Notes: a model not told the origin generated them from the sequence alone. A stretch of DNA of 64,000 bases from Paenibacillus sp. FSL R5-0345 (GCF_000758585.1 NZ_CP009281.1:4464001-4528000), one strand, 5' to 3'; numbered from the stretch's first letter, positions 17,205 to 26,182 are shown. Numbers and translations are program-made.

Positions 17205-18857
17205 CTACCCTCCTCTGGAGCTGTTTTTATACTCTTTGGGAGACTGGCCATATTTTTTACGGAAGCAAAAGCTGAAATAGTTAGGATCAGCAAAGCCAAT
17301 TTTCTCGGCGATTTCAAAAGCCTTCAGTTCCGTGGAGCGTAAAAGTTCCTTTGCTGCCTCTAATCGGATTTGCAAGAGATAACTAACGAAAGTCATCTTC
17401 ATTTCCTTCTTAAAAATACTGCTAAAATAACCCGTACTGATATGTAAATGCTGACAAACCTTTCCGATAGAAATATCCGATTCCTCATAATGGCTACGGA
17501 TGTATTCTTTAGCTTCATCAATAAGCAGCTTATAGCTAGATTGGCGTTCTAAGGCAATGGAGTCCATTAGCCGGCTGCAAATAGTAATAATCCATTGTTT
17601 GGCTTCACTCATACTATTAAATTTATTCATCTCAGTTAATGAGGAAATGCCAGATCCAACGAACTTAGCAGCATCACTACCGGACTCTTTGGCTACACGC
17701 AGGATAGATGTAATAATCTCCAGCAAAAAAATCTGATAATCCTGAGTAGATACCTGCTCAGCATTCAATCCGCCAAATAACTCCTCCACGACCTCTTTAA
17801 GCTCCTGTACGGTTCCCATCTTAATCGTTCGGATTAAGGACTGCTGGGTCAATTCATCATAGGCCAAGAGTGTATTCGAACGTGACTCCACATCCTCGAT
17901 CCAAATGACTCTGTTATTGCCGAGAATGAGACGATAATCTAACGCTTGCATGGCATCTCCAAAGGAATTAAATAGCATAGCAGGCGAATGACAAACCGTT
18001 CCAGAACCAGCGGTTACCGTTAGCTTAAGAAACCGCTGCACATTATGGCGGATTTCTTCTAGAATTTCAAAAGTTTTCCCCGTAATTTCAGTTTCTTCTC
18101 CTGCATCACAAATGGAAAGAAGCACCACCTCATCACGATGGATAAACACCCTGCAAAAATTATGCTTATTACATAATTCTTCTGCAATATTGAGCACAGC
18201 GAAGAGCTGTAAATTTCTCTCTCCCGTATCTCGCAAAGAAATTTGCTTTCCTGCGGTAAGGCTAACCGTTTCTCGCTCTGGACGAATATAATCCACACTA
18301 ATTACCGAGGCTTGGAACCATTTCCCATGAAGATCTATTCCGTATTCCGAACTTTTTTCGTCTATTTCATTCATTCGTAACTTGCGTGAAACTAGTGAAG
18401 ATAAAAACTGCTCACGCAGCACAGGCAGACTTTTTCGATAATGCTCACTGAGTACAAAAACATTCTCCTTCTCTGCAATTTCAGCCTCTATAGTGGCTCT
18501 GACCTTTAGCAGAACATCAATCAACTCCTGTGAAGAAAACGGTTTCAAAATATACTCGTCGATCTGTAGTTTAATCGCCTTCTGCGCATATTCAAATTCA
18601 TCATACCCTGTCAGAATAATGATCTTGGTATTGGGATGCCGTTCGCGAATCCATTCCGCCAGCTGCAGCCCGTTCATAAAAGGCATTTGAATATCCGTCA
18701 CAACCACATCCGGGAGCAAACGATCAATCGCATCCGCTGCCTCCCGTCCATTCTCCGCCTGTTCTACAATTTCGAAACCGTAGTGCTCCCAATCAATTTG
18801 CCCGATGACCCCTTCTCTAACATCTTCTTCATCCTCAGCAAGAATTAACTTGTACAT
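17205..18857 (-). CDS. Response regulator, YesN/AraC type
   Basis: 550 residues. Receiver domain at 1-120 with the acidic pocket AEDEED and phospho-acceptor Asp in VVVTDIQMPFMNG, and Lys in YILKPF. The middle ~300 residues are a weakly conserved linker typical of long YesN proteins. The C-terminus (~440-550) is an AraC-type double helix-turn-helix with ISIGKVCQHLHISTGYFSSI and FAEKIGFADPNYFSFCF-like motifs. First gene of the regulator-kinase-binding protein operon; AGAGGG precedes the ATG. The adjacent mglBAC genes are the obvious candidate target. Confidence 0.92.
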   Translation of the reverse strand: MYKLILAEDEEDVREGVIGQIDWEHYGFEIVEQAENGREAADAIDRLLPDVVVTDIQMPFMNGLQLAEWIRERHPNTKIIILTGYDEFEYAQKAIKLQIDEYILKPFSSQELIDVLLKVRATIEAEIAEKENVFVLSEHYRKSLPVLREQFLSSLVSRKLRMNEIDEKSSEYGIDLHGKWFQASVISVDYIRPERETVSLTAGKQISLRDTGERNLQLFAVLNIAEELCNKHNFCRVFIHRDEVVLLSICDAGEETEITGKTFEILEEIRHNVQRFLKLTVTAGSGTVCHSPAMLFNSFGDAMQALDYRLILGNNRVIWIEDVESRSNTLLAYDELTQQSLIRTIKMGTVQELKEVVEELFGGLNAEQVSTQDYQIFLLEIITSILRVAKESGSDAAKFVGSGISSLTEMNKFNSMSEAKQWIITICSRLMDSIALERQSSYKLLIDEAKEYIRSHYEESDISIGKVCQHLHISTGYFSSIFKKEMKMTFVSYLLQIRLEAAKELLRSTELKAFEIAEKIGFADPNYFSFCFRKKYGQSPKEYKNSSRGG

Positions 18858-19203
18858 TTCTCATCCCTCTTTGGAAACGATTTATTTAACTGTCATAAAA
18901 TTCATTCTATATGATTCAAACTATTCCATCTATGGTTAGTTATTTAAATCGATTTATTAAAAACTAAAAAGTCTGTCTAATGACTACAATGTGCTACTTG
19001 GAGAGATATGAAAGATATAGCCGGGGATATGAAACACGGAGTCAGAGGGATATAAAAGATATGAGGGGATGAAGTGACTTGAAAGCTACTTCATAGCAAG
19101 AACTACTTCAGATTCTCAGTAATTACTGCTTTAGCGATCTCCGTATTATAAAAAGGTGTTCTTTTTGCAGGTTTATATCCTTGACCGATCCTTGTATTTA
19201 CGT
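18858..19203. other. Gap upstream of the sensor operon, no complete gene
   Basis: Holds the 5' region of the sensor operon. Between about 18,990 and 19,090 the plus strand is purine-rich with repeated GATATGA/GATATAAA words. A weak cre-like TTGGAAACGATTTAT lies at 18,877-18,891. An open minus-strand stretch without a start is listed separately at 19,103-19,204. Confidence 0.4.
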
Positions 19204-19204
19204 A
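19103..19204 (-). pseudogene. Possible gene fragment (33 codons, no start)
   Basis: Read on the minus strand this stretch gives a coding-looking peptide containing GQGYKPAKRTPFYNTE and ending TENLK before a TAG. It has no start codon or ribosome site and begins at the T-run of the GNAT terminator. It may be the 3' remnant of a deleted gene or chance. I do not recognise the family. Confidence 0.2.
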
Positions 19205-19234
19205 AAAAAAACCATCCCGCCGTAGCTGGGATGG
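19204..19234 (-). terminator. Intrinsic terminator of purT-GNAT
   Basis: On the minus strand CCATCCC-AGCTACGGC-GGGATGG is followed by eight T, 22 bases past the GNAT stop. Confidence 0.9.
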
Positions 19235-19256
19235 GGATGATCGGAACCTATAAGTA

Positions 19257-19721
19257 TTATAGCAACGCTTTGTTAAAGCGATAACCTGCTGTCTTTTCGA
19301 AACCTAAATGACGATAAAAAGCATGTGCCGGTGCGCGCTCTACGCGGTTACCACTTCTCAAGAAGAGCTGACAGCAACCTTGCTCACGTGCCCATTCTTC
19401 TGCTGCGGCCACAAGTCTTTTACCGAGTCCGTTTCCTCTGAGTTCTTCTGATACGATAAGTGCAGTAATCTCAGTGATACAATCTGTTTGTTTGTAATAC
19501 GAGATTACCTGTCTAAGACCGACCATTCCCACAACTTCATTGTTTAGTTCTGCAACAAGCGTGCATTGGAGATGGTTATTCTCCATGCTTTCGAGTCTCT
19601 CTTTCATCACGCTAAGCGTTGTTGGATAGCCGAATTCCCGCAGAAGCGCTGTAACTCTCTCCAGATCATTCAAGCCGCATTTGCGAATTTCCAGTACAGG
19701 TGCCATGGTACTACTGTTCAT
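19257..19721 (-). CDS. GNAT family N-acetyltransferase
   Basis: 154 residues, single Acetyltransf_1 domain. The acetyl-CoA binding motif A is visible as ELRGNGLGKRLVAAAEEWA (Q/RxxGxG/A type), preceded by the beta-4 strand EITALIVSE, and motif B as HAFYRHLGFEKTAGYRF. Substrate unknown. I prefer the ATG at 19721 because GGAGG is 9 bases upstream; an in-frame ATG at 19727 would be only 3 bases from it. It overlaps the 3' end of purT by 11 bases and is co-transcribed and probably translationally coupled with it. Confidence 0.88.
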   Translation of the reverse strand: MNSSTMAPVLEIRKCGLNDLERVTALLREFGYPTTLSVMKERLESMENNHLQCTLVAELNNEVVGMVGLRQVISYYKQTDCITEITALIVSEELRGNGLGKRLVAAAEEWAREQGCCQLFLRSGNRVERAPAHAFYRHLGFEKTAGYRFNKALL

Positions 19722-20901
19722 CCTCATTTACCTCCACTTTTAGCATAGACGCTGCCTGCTTGGCTACCGTCCGCGCGATTTCCACATCTTCCGCCGCACT
19801 TAACGCCACTGCCATCCGCCGCCCAGGACGGACTTCTGGTTTACCAAATACCCGAACCTGAGTTCTAGGTAACTCCAAAGCTTCACCAATTCCAGTCACA
19901 ACAAAAGCTCGTCCTTCTCCTTCAGCCTTCAGCGTTGCTGAGGCACCTGGTGTCAGTAATTGAACTGATTGGACTGGAAATCCAAGAATAGCTCTGACAT
20001 GCACTGCAAATTGAGATAAATCCTGCGTCGCCATCGTCACCATCCCTGTATCATGAGGTCTGGGTGACACTTCACTAAACAATACGCCTTGATCCGTCAA
20101 GAAAAGCTCCACTCCAAAAATACCGAATCCTCCGAGCTGATCCGTAACTGCTTTGGCAATAGACTGAGCTTCATCTAGTAGTTCCGGCTTCATAAAGTGA
20201 GGCTGCCATGATTCGACATAATCTCCATCCTTCTGAATATGCCCAATAGGCGGACAAAATATCGTGCCAGACACGGACCTTACCGTCAAGAGTGTAATCT
20301 CGCTCTCAAAGGTAACAAAGGCTTCCACGATCACACGTGTTCCTTTGGCTCTAGCTCCATCCAAAGCAGTGTTCCAGCACTCTTCCGCATCCTCTGGTCT
20401 TTTACAAACACTTTGCCCTTTGCCAGAAGAACTCATAATTGGCTTGATGACACAAGGAGTGCCTAGTTCTGCAACGGCTTGATGCAGCTCTTCCAGACTA
20501 TCTGCAAAACGATAATCCGCTGTTGGCAATCCAAGTTCTTCAGCAGCAAGTCGGCGAATGCCTTCTCTGTCCATGGTCAGACGAGCCGCTCGTGCGGTCG
20601 GAACAACGAAGAAACCTTCCTCTTCAAGCTCTTGAAGAGCATGAGTGGCAATTGCTTCAATTTCCGGAACAATAACATCCGGTTTTTCTGAGCGAATAAG
20701 CGTTTTAAGCGCCTCTGCATCCAGCATATCAATAACATGTGAACGATGAGCTACACCCATCGCTGGTGCATCGCTATAACGGTCTACAGCTACGGTCTCT
20801 ACGCCAAGACGTTGAGCTTCGATTATGACTTCCTTACCCAGTTCCCCGCTGCCCAGCAGCAGCAGCTTGCGGCTTTGAGCTGAAAAAGGAGCTCCCCACA
20901 T
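19711..20901 (-). CDS. purT: Formate-dependent phosphoribosylglycinamide formyltransferase
   Basis: Third step of purine synthesis, using formate and ATP instead of formyl-tetrahydrofolate. ATP-grasp enzyme of ~396 residues. Visible: N-terminal LLLLGSGELGKEV, EIEAIATHALQELEEEG, the ATP-binding CVIKPIMSSSGKGQS loop, VEAFVTFESEITLLT, GHIQKDGDYVESWQPH, and metal/ATP residues in FSEVSPRPHDTGMVTM. The ATG at 20901 matches the usual N-terminus; a TTG at 20913 directly abuts AAAGAGG and is less likely. Not grouped with the rest of the pur genes here. Confidence 0.95.
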   Translation of the reverse strand: MWGAPFSAQSRKLLLLGSGELGKEVIIEAQRLGVETVAVDRYSDAPAMGVAHRSHVIDMLDAEALKTLIRSEKPDVIVPEIEAIATHALQELEEEGFFVVPTARAARLTMDREGIRRLAAEELGLPTADYRFADSLEELHQAVAELGTPCVIKPIMSSSGKGQSVCKRPEDAEECWNTALDGARAKGTRVIVEAFVTFESEITLLTVRSVSGTIFCPPIGHIQKDGDYVESWQPHFMKPELLDEAQSIAKAVTDQLGGFGIFGVELFLTDQGVLFSEVSPRPHDTGMVTMATQDLSQFAVHVRAILGFPVQSVQLLTPGASATLKAEGEGRAFVVTGIGEALELPRTQVRVFGKPEVRPGRRMAVALSAAEDVEIARTVAKQAASMLKVEVNEDEQ

Positions 20902-21050
20902 TGTCGATTTCAACCTCTTTCGGCAAATTGACTATCACGTTTCCATAAATTTCTGAAAACGGAACAGTTTCTTTGTATATTTTCAGGCTTCTTTATTTTC
21001 ATCCATCATACGCCAGATTGCAAGTGTTCTTCGACAATTTCCTACAAATT

Positions 21051-24000
21051 TCAAAGATTTTTGTCCAATCTATCAACAAAAGATTGTTCCAAGAGAGATA
21101 ATTGGTGACCTAACTGGCCCCAATGATCTGCGGACTCACCTCCTTTAAGGAGATCCAGCATCGCTTTCTCTTGCTCCGCCATCCCTTCTTGAAGATGTTC
21201 TGAAGCGGCCTTTAATTCATTGGCAATGCATTCGACATAATGTGCAAGTAATTTTTTCTTCTGCTCTGCCGCCGCAACATTAACAGCTTCTTTCACAAGA
21301 GGCTCAGCCGCACCTTTGACTTGCTCCCGGCCAGCGCCTTCAAAGAAGTAGCGGGGAGATTTAAAATGTCCCCATAAGGTTGACCATTCCACGGACTGAA
21401 GCTGACATTCCAGCTCACTAGGAGATGGCCATGCCGTTTCTTCATTCTCCATCAGCTGAAACTCCTGCGTAGAGAAGCGCAGCTCAGCAGCAGCCGCTTC
21501 GGCAGCTTCATGAACAAGTCTGCGCCCAGTATTCTCCAGTCGCAGCGTTGTCGCCCATAGCTCTTGCTCCAATTCACGCTGAGTGGTACGCATCAGCTCT
21601 GCACCACATGCAGCGAAGATAGCTTTTAAATTTCCTGCATCCTCACGCAGCAAGGAGGGGTGGAAAGACTCTTGAAAATTTCTAGTGAAGGAGAAGCTAA
21701 TCCGCTGACACACATGATAGATCAGCTCCTCTCCTTCATGTACTAGATCTCTACCAGGACGTTCTTCTGTCTCCAATAGGGATAGCCGTTTCAATGCTAA
21801 TTGACGACGTTCTTGCATTTCTTTTAATCCTGCTTCGCGCTCGTTTGCCGCCATGGAAGCGAGATTCTGCCACTCTTCCGCCCTGCGGCGAACAGATGCA
21901 ATACTCTCTGCAGCTGCATTAAGTGAAAGCTGAGGAAGTTCATCTCCCGCAAAGCTGGATAAGGCTTGCTCGAAATGATGGAAACGGGAAGCCTCATAGC
22001 GTTCATAATTATGCTGAGTTTTACCTTCCAGAGCCAGCAAGCTAGAGAGCGCGTAAATTCTCGGTGAACGTAAGCCACCTGCACGTAAATTTTGAGCGAC
22101 ATGCTCTCGTACCTCTTCCAATTCATCTTCACTAGAAGCAAGATCGGAAGCATTGATAATAAAGAACATTTTATCAAGTGCAAAGCTATCTTTAATACGG
22201 CCCAGCTGTGCTAGCAAACCTCGATCTGCTTTTGAAAAGGCGTGGTTGTAGTAGGTAACAAAACATATTGCGTCCGCATTTTTCATGTAATTAAAGGTTA
22301 CGCCGGTATGACGGGCATGCAACGAATCGGCTCCTGGTGTATCCACGAGTACAATCCCGCTTTCGGTCAAGGGGCAGGCATAATACAAATCAATCCCCTG
22401 TACAAAGCAGGCCCGAGTTTCCTCGGCTACAAGGCTTCGGTATTCTTCCAGATCCACAGTTCGAACTGTTCCAAGCAGAGGCTCGGCTTCTGCCCAGCCA
22501 GCCGCTGCTGCCCGTAGAAATCCAGCATGGGGCAACGCAGACGGATGAATTCCTCTTGCAGGCAAGCTTGCAAGAACTGTTGTCCATGAGTTCTGCTGTG
22601 GTTCACCCAGCTGCAGCACATTGAACGAATGGCAGATGTCATCCCAGAAATCTGCCATGGTCTTCATCGTTACAACCGCGCTGGCATGACGGAAGTCTCC
22701 TTCCGGCGCCAATATGCGGTTGACCGCAGCCGTGGCGGGATGTGGAGACACGGGCAGCACTTCTTCGCCGAGCAAAGCGTTGGCGAAGGAGGACTTACCC
22801 GCGCTGAACGCACCGAACAGCGCGAGGGTAAAGCGGCCGCCGGCGAGATCCTCCGCCCGTGCGGCCAGACTCCGCGCCGCCGATGCCATCGCAGGCTCGC
22901 GGCGCAGCAGCTCTGCCGCAGCCGCCAGCGCGTCAGCGGCTGCCGATAGCCGGCGGCGCCCGCCCGCCGGCGAAGCCGTGCCCGCTGCCCAGCTTGCGGC
23001 GGCGGCACTTCCAGCCGCTACGCTTTGCGGCGGCTGGACCTCCCGCGGTGCGGCGCTTTGCGCGGCCGCACGCGGGGTGACCCTCACCTCCGGCAGGATG
23101 CCGGGGGTGAGGGGCCGGCGCGGCGGCAGCAGCGCCGCGAGCTCGTGCGCGCGGGCGTCAGCCGCGCGGTCCAGGGCGGCTAGCGCAGCTACGGCGCGCG
23201 ACTGCCGCGCAAGAGCTTGTTCTCGGCGCTGGAGTTCCGCGCGCCGATCATCCATGAGCGGTGGCAGCTTCGCTAACAGCTCATCGCTCACCGCTAAGAC
23301 GGCACGGCGGAACTGGCTCTTAATATCAGCCGCAAGGGTGCGGCAGAAATTGAGCAGCGCCTCGCCGCTATACCCCGTTCCCGGCTTAACTGCAGCCGCC
23401 AGCCACTCCTGGCTCACCGCCGGGAACCCTTGCTTCAGAGTCGTCTCCGCCTCCTCCTCCCACAGCCCGAGACTCTCCGCCCAATCACGAACCAGCTGAA
23501 TCAAATGCCATTCCAGCTGAGCGGAAATCTCTCGGGTCAACAGTCCTTGCCAGACTGCCAGTCGTTTACTTTGTTCCTTCTCCCGCCGCGCAGCCGTAGA
23601 GAAAAACCCTAACCGAAACGTAGGGCTGGCACTCTCGATATAGTTTCCTGATGCCTCTCTTACATCCGCAGGCATTAGATTAGCATTATTCAGTAAGGTG
23701 TCGAGACCCGTTCGCAAGCTCGATCGCGACTGCTGAGGCAACTCCTCGAGTTGTTTCTGCTCTTCTTCTAGCGACTTCAGTTCCTTCGTCACCGTCTCTG
23801 CATTCGCACCTTCCAATTCTTCAAGGAGAGCTGCTTTCTCCTCCTGCTGATCTTCACGGAATGCAGTTAAAGAAGCGTCCGCTGTATGATGGATGGAACG
23901 AGACAGGCTATATTGAAGTAGTTGTTCCTTTTGTTCCAATAGTTCTGTTATTAGGATGAGTAGATGATCCCAATGATTAAGTGGATGCTCTTTCTTTTTG

Positions 24001-24737
24001 AGAGAGGTGAACAGAATTCCAGCACAATGAATCCCCCATTGTTCAAAAGCATTTTCAAGTTGACGTTTATATTCCTCAATAGAAATTTCTTGTTCCCTGT
24101 GCTTGTCGATCTGATTAACGATCAGATACAAAGGTTTACCCCAGTCGCTAAGATTTTTGGCAAAGGCCAAATTATTCTCTGACTGTACATGGTTATAATC
24201 CATTACATAAAATACAACATCCGCTAAATGCAGCGCGGAACGAGTCGCCGCCTGATGACCATCATCCGTCGAATCTACACCAGGTGTATCCAATAAAACG
24301 CCATCCTTACCTAGCAGCGGTATCTCATTCCATACCTCAATCGCGGAATATTCGCCACCGTTTCGACAGTATTCCTGTAATCTTTCTGGAGTTGTCTCTA
24401 TAGGTGAAGGTTCATTTTCACTTCCTTCAACCCTAGGATAAATAAGCACTCGCGGAACTCCACTGCGAATAGAGACAATATTGGCACTAGTCGGCACAGG
24501 TCCCGAAGGCAGCACTGAACTGCCGCATAGGAGATTGATCATACTGGATTTCCCTGCCGAAAAATGCCCGCAAAAAGCAAGGGTCAGTTCATTCCCACCC
24601 TCTTTATGCTGTAAATCTTCATATATACGTTCAGATCCTTCATCGCCCCAGCGATGCATTAATCTACGCAACTGGAAAAGCAGCGATGCTGTTTCATTTA
24701 ATGTCTCTTTCTGAATGCTAACCTGTTCCGCTCTCAC
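21051..24737 (-). CDS. dynA: Double dynamin-like GTPase (DynA/YpbR family)
   Basis: 1,228 residues, close in length to Bacillus DynA (about 1,190), a fusion of two bacterial dynamin units that tethers and fuses membranes and helps cells withstand membrane damage or phage lysis. Unit 1: G1 GHFSAGKSSMINLL, G2 threonine near VPTSAN, G3 LDTPGVDSTDDGH, G4 VNQIDKH. Unit 2: G1 GAFSAGKSSFANALLG, G3 VDTPGADSLHARH, G4-like INASDLAS. Long helical stalk segments follow each GTPase. The start is a GTG at 24737 behind GGAGGTGG. The linker between units and the start of unit 2 is extremely Ala/Arg-rich and GC-rich (listed separately). No partner gene is adjacent. Confidence 0.93.
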   Translation of the reverse strand: MRAEQVSIQKETLNETASLLFQLRRLMHRWGDEGSERIYEDLQHKEGGNELTLAFCGHFSAGKSSMINLLCGSSVLPSGPVPTSANIVSIRSGVPRVLIYPRVEGSENEPSPIETTPERLQEYCRNGGEYSAIEVWNEIPLLGKDGVLLDTPGVDSTDDGHQAATRSALHLADVVFYVMDYNHVQSENNLAFAKNLSDWGKPLYLIVNQIDKHREQEISIEEYKRQLENAFEQWGIHCAGILFTSLKKKEHPLNHWDHLLILITELLEQKEQLLQYSLSRSIHHTADASLTAFREDQQEEKAALLEELEGANAETVTKELKSLEEEQKQLEELPQQSRSSLRTGLDTLLNNANLMPADVREASGNYIESASPTFRLGFFSTAARREKEQSKRLAVWQGLLTREISAQLEWHLIQLVRDWAESLGLWEEEAETTLKQGFPAVSQEWLAAAVKPGTGYSGEALLNFCRTLAADIKSQFRRAVLAVSDELLAKLPPLMDDRRAELQRREQALARQSRAVAALAALDRAADARAHELAALLPPRRPLTPGILPEVRVTPRAAAQSAAPREVQPPQSVAAGSAAAASWAAGTASPAGGRRRLSAAADALAAAAELLRREPAMASAARSLAARAEDLAGGRFTLALFGAFSAGKSSFANALLGEEVLPVSPHPATAAVNRILAPEGDFRHASAVVTMKTMADFWDDICHSFNVLQLGEPQQNSWTTVLASLPARGIHPSALPHAGFLRAAAAGWAEAEPLLGTVRTVDLEEYRSLVAEETRACFVQGIDLYYACPLTESGIVLVDTPGADSLHARHTGVTFNYMKNADAICFVTYYNHAFSKADRGLLAQLGRIKDSFALDKMFFIINASDLASSEDELEEVREHVAQNLRAGGLRSPRIYALSSLLALEGKTQHNYERYEASRFHHFEQALSSFAGDELPQLSLNAAAESIASVRRRAEEWQNLASMAANEREAGLKEMQERRQLALKRLSLLETEERPGRDLVHEGEELIYHVCQRISFSFTRNFQESFHPSLLREDAGNLKAIFAACGAELMRTTQRELEQELWATTLRLENTGRRLVHEAAEAAAAELRFSTQEFQLMENEETAWPSPSELECQLQSVEWSTLWGHFKSPRYFFEGAGREQVKGAAEPLVKEAVNVAAAEQKKKLLAHYVECIANELKAASEHLQEGMAEQEKAMLDLLKGGESADHWGQLGHQLSLLEQSFVDRLDKNL
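22690..23310. other. GC-rich island inside dynA
   Basis: By hand count, 23,041-23,100 is about 77% and 23,101-23,160 about 87% G+C, against roughly 45-50% on both sides. The island encodes the Ala/Arg/Pro-rich inter-unit linker and runs into the second P-loop. It keeps the reading frame and creates long antisense open frames that are not real genes. Confidence 0.8.
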
Positions 24738-24817
24738 TGACTCTCCACCTCCACTGTTACCATCTAATCATGCTTTGAATATTACCCATTCAAGAATACG
24801 AAATCAGACTCATTTTT

Positions 24818-24910
24818 AAAATATAAGAAAGTATATGTTTCACACTATTCATTATCCTTATATTTCTCGCTTAAACGCTTGCCGTCCTTATAAGGACGCT
24901 GAAGGCATTT
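24818..24910. repeat. Dispersed palindromic repeat, copy B (best preserved)
   Basis: Order: AAATATAAGAAAGTATA arm, ~20-base spacer, CCTTATATTTCTCGCTTAAA arm, then GCCGTCCTTATAAGGACG, of which CGTCCTTATAAGGACG is a perfect 16-base palindrome, and GAAGGC. Copy A at 3,619 is the same element inverted. Confidence 0.75.
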
Positions 24911-25103
24911 AAATTTATACAATGTTTATAACGGTGTAATTTCTGAGATGTCATGCGAAACCTTTTTTATAAATAATAATTACAGTTTATCACCAGTTTG
25001 ACACAAATTAAATACACACTACTTACAAAATAACCTATCATCTCTTACGAAATGAGGTTATTAAAACATCTTTCTGCTATTATCGCTAAAAAGTAAGCAA
25101 CAA

Positions 25104-25134
25104 AAAAGGAGCCAACCTGAGGGCTGACTCCTTT
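25104..25134 (-). terminator. Intrinsic terminator of the nth / 88-residue gene pair
   Basis: On the minus strand AGGAGTCAGCC-CTCA-GGTTGGCTCCT with two G-U pairs is followed by TTTTTG. Confidence 0.88.
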
Positions 25135-25148
25135 TAACATTTTTTAAC

Positions 25149-25415
25149 TTATGCAGTTTCCGAAACAGGTAACAGAATTTCGAATACTTTTCCGTGCTGC
25201 AGAATAGTCAACCCACGAGATTTATCTCTCATTACGACAACCTCAGGTTTCACTGACATACGCTCAAAATAGTGTTCAGGAACGTCACCGGAATGACTGA
25301 TCGTGATACCTTCTACTTCTTGCTCTTCGTTCTCTTCGAGTGGGCTTTCCACTACGCGATCAAAAATATCAGAGAACACTTCAAAATTATCTGTGTATAC
25401 AGAAATGCATTTCAT
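25149..25415 (-). CDS. Conserved-looking small acidic protein, unknown
   Basis: 88 residues, acidic, soluble, starting MKCISVYTDNFEVFSDIFDR and containing an EENEEQEVEG acidic stretch and a GLTILQHGKVFEILLP end that suggests an alpha/beta fold. No catalytic motif is recognised. GAAGAGG precedes the ATG by about 10 bases. It follows nth by 25 bases on the same strand and ends in a strong terminator, so it is very probably a real, co-transcribed gene. Confidence 0.7.
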   Translation of the reverse strand: MKCISVYTDNFEVFSDIFDRVVESPLEENEEQEVEGITISHSGDVPEHYFERMSVKPEVVVMRDKSRGLTILQHGKVFEILLPVSETA

Positions 25416-25440
25416 CTCTATCCCATCCTCTTCTTCAACT

Positions 25441-26121
25441 CTAACTTATTGACGTATGATCTTTAGCTTTCCTGACAACTGCTGTTTTCATACGTTTTTT
25501 GCCCTCTCGACATACATCAAGGAGCGGACAAACTTGACATTTTGGGTTCTGTGCCTTGCAGTGATATCGTCCGAAAAAGATAAGCCGGTGATGAGTGATC
25601 GTCCATTCGTCACGTGGCACAGCCTTCATCAGCTTCTTTTCCACTTCCAGCACAGAATCTTTCCAGCCTGCTAGCGCAAGTCGTTTGGCAACCCTCTCCA
25701 CATGCGTGTCCACTGCAATGGCAGGAACTCCAAAAGCGTTGGATACTACTACGTTTGCGGTTTTACGACCTACACCGGGCAACGTTACAAGCAAGTCATG
25801 AGCCTCAGGCACCTCGCCACCATACCGTTCTATGAGTATAGAGCATAGGCTTTGGATATGCTTAGCTTTGTTACGATATAAGCCGATGCGCCGGATATCC
25901 CCCTCCAATTCCTCCAGCGGTACAGAAATATAATCGATGGGGGCTTTGTACTTTTGGAACAGGTCCTCGGTCACTTTGTTCACCGTTGCATCCGTACATT
26001 GGGCTGACAACAGTACCGCTATCGTTAATTCAAAAGCATTACTGTGATTGAGCTCGCAATGTGCATCAGGGAACAAGTCTCCAATTGTATCCAGGATGTG
26101 GCGGACCTCTGCAACTTTCAT
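25441..26121 (-). CDS. nth: Endonuclease III (DNA glycosylase/AP lyase)
   Basis: 226 residues. Base-excision repair of oxidised pyrimidines. Helix-hairpin-helix LVTLPGVGRKTANVV carries the catalytic Lys, the conserved Asp is in IAVDTHVERVAKRL, and the 4Fe-4S cluster ligands are seen as C-x6-C-x2-C-x5-C in CKAQNPKCQVCPLLDVC. GGAGGGG precedes the ATG. In Bacillus nth follows dnaD; here dnaD is about 19 kb away, so the order is rearranged. Confidence 0.96.
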   Translation of the reverse strand: MKVAEVRHILDTIGDLFPDAHCELNHSNAFELTIAVLLSAQCTDATVNKVTEDLFQKYKAPIDYISVPLEELEGDIRRIGLYRNKAKHIQSLCSILIERYGGEVPEAHDLLVTLPGVGRKTANVVVSNAFGVPAIAVDTHVERVAKRLALAGWKDSVLEVEKKLMKAVPRDEWTITHHRLIFFGRYHCKAQNPKCQVCPLLDVCREGKKRMKTAVVRKAKDHTSIS

Positions 26122-26182
26122 AGTGTCCCCTCCACGGAGCGATTACGCTCAGTAAAACTTACACGAGCGTGTCCTCTAATGT

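Larger units (their letters stand above)
24738..25148. other. 411-base gap upstream of dynA, no gene
   Basis: Contains repeat copy B (24,818-24,910), an AT-rich section, an inverted repeat AATAACCT(AT)CAT / ATGAGGTTATT at 25,030-25,062, and the terminator of the 88-residue gene. The dynA promoter must lie here but no convincing -35/-10 pair stands out. Confidence 0.6.

Noticed and set aside
18877..18891. cre-like site before the response-regulator gene
   Set aside because: Three mismatches including the conserved CA end; too weak next to the better site at 14,173.
20956..20968. PurR-box-like AAAACGGAACAGT upstream of purT
   Set aside because: Two mismatches to the Bacillus PurBox and no second inverted box at the required distance, so not listed as a site.
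22714..23499. 261-codon plus-strand open frame opposite dynA
   Set aside because: Produced by the GC-rich island lacking stop codons; Ala/Arg/Ser-rich product with no family. Shadow frame.
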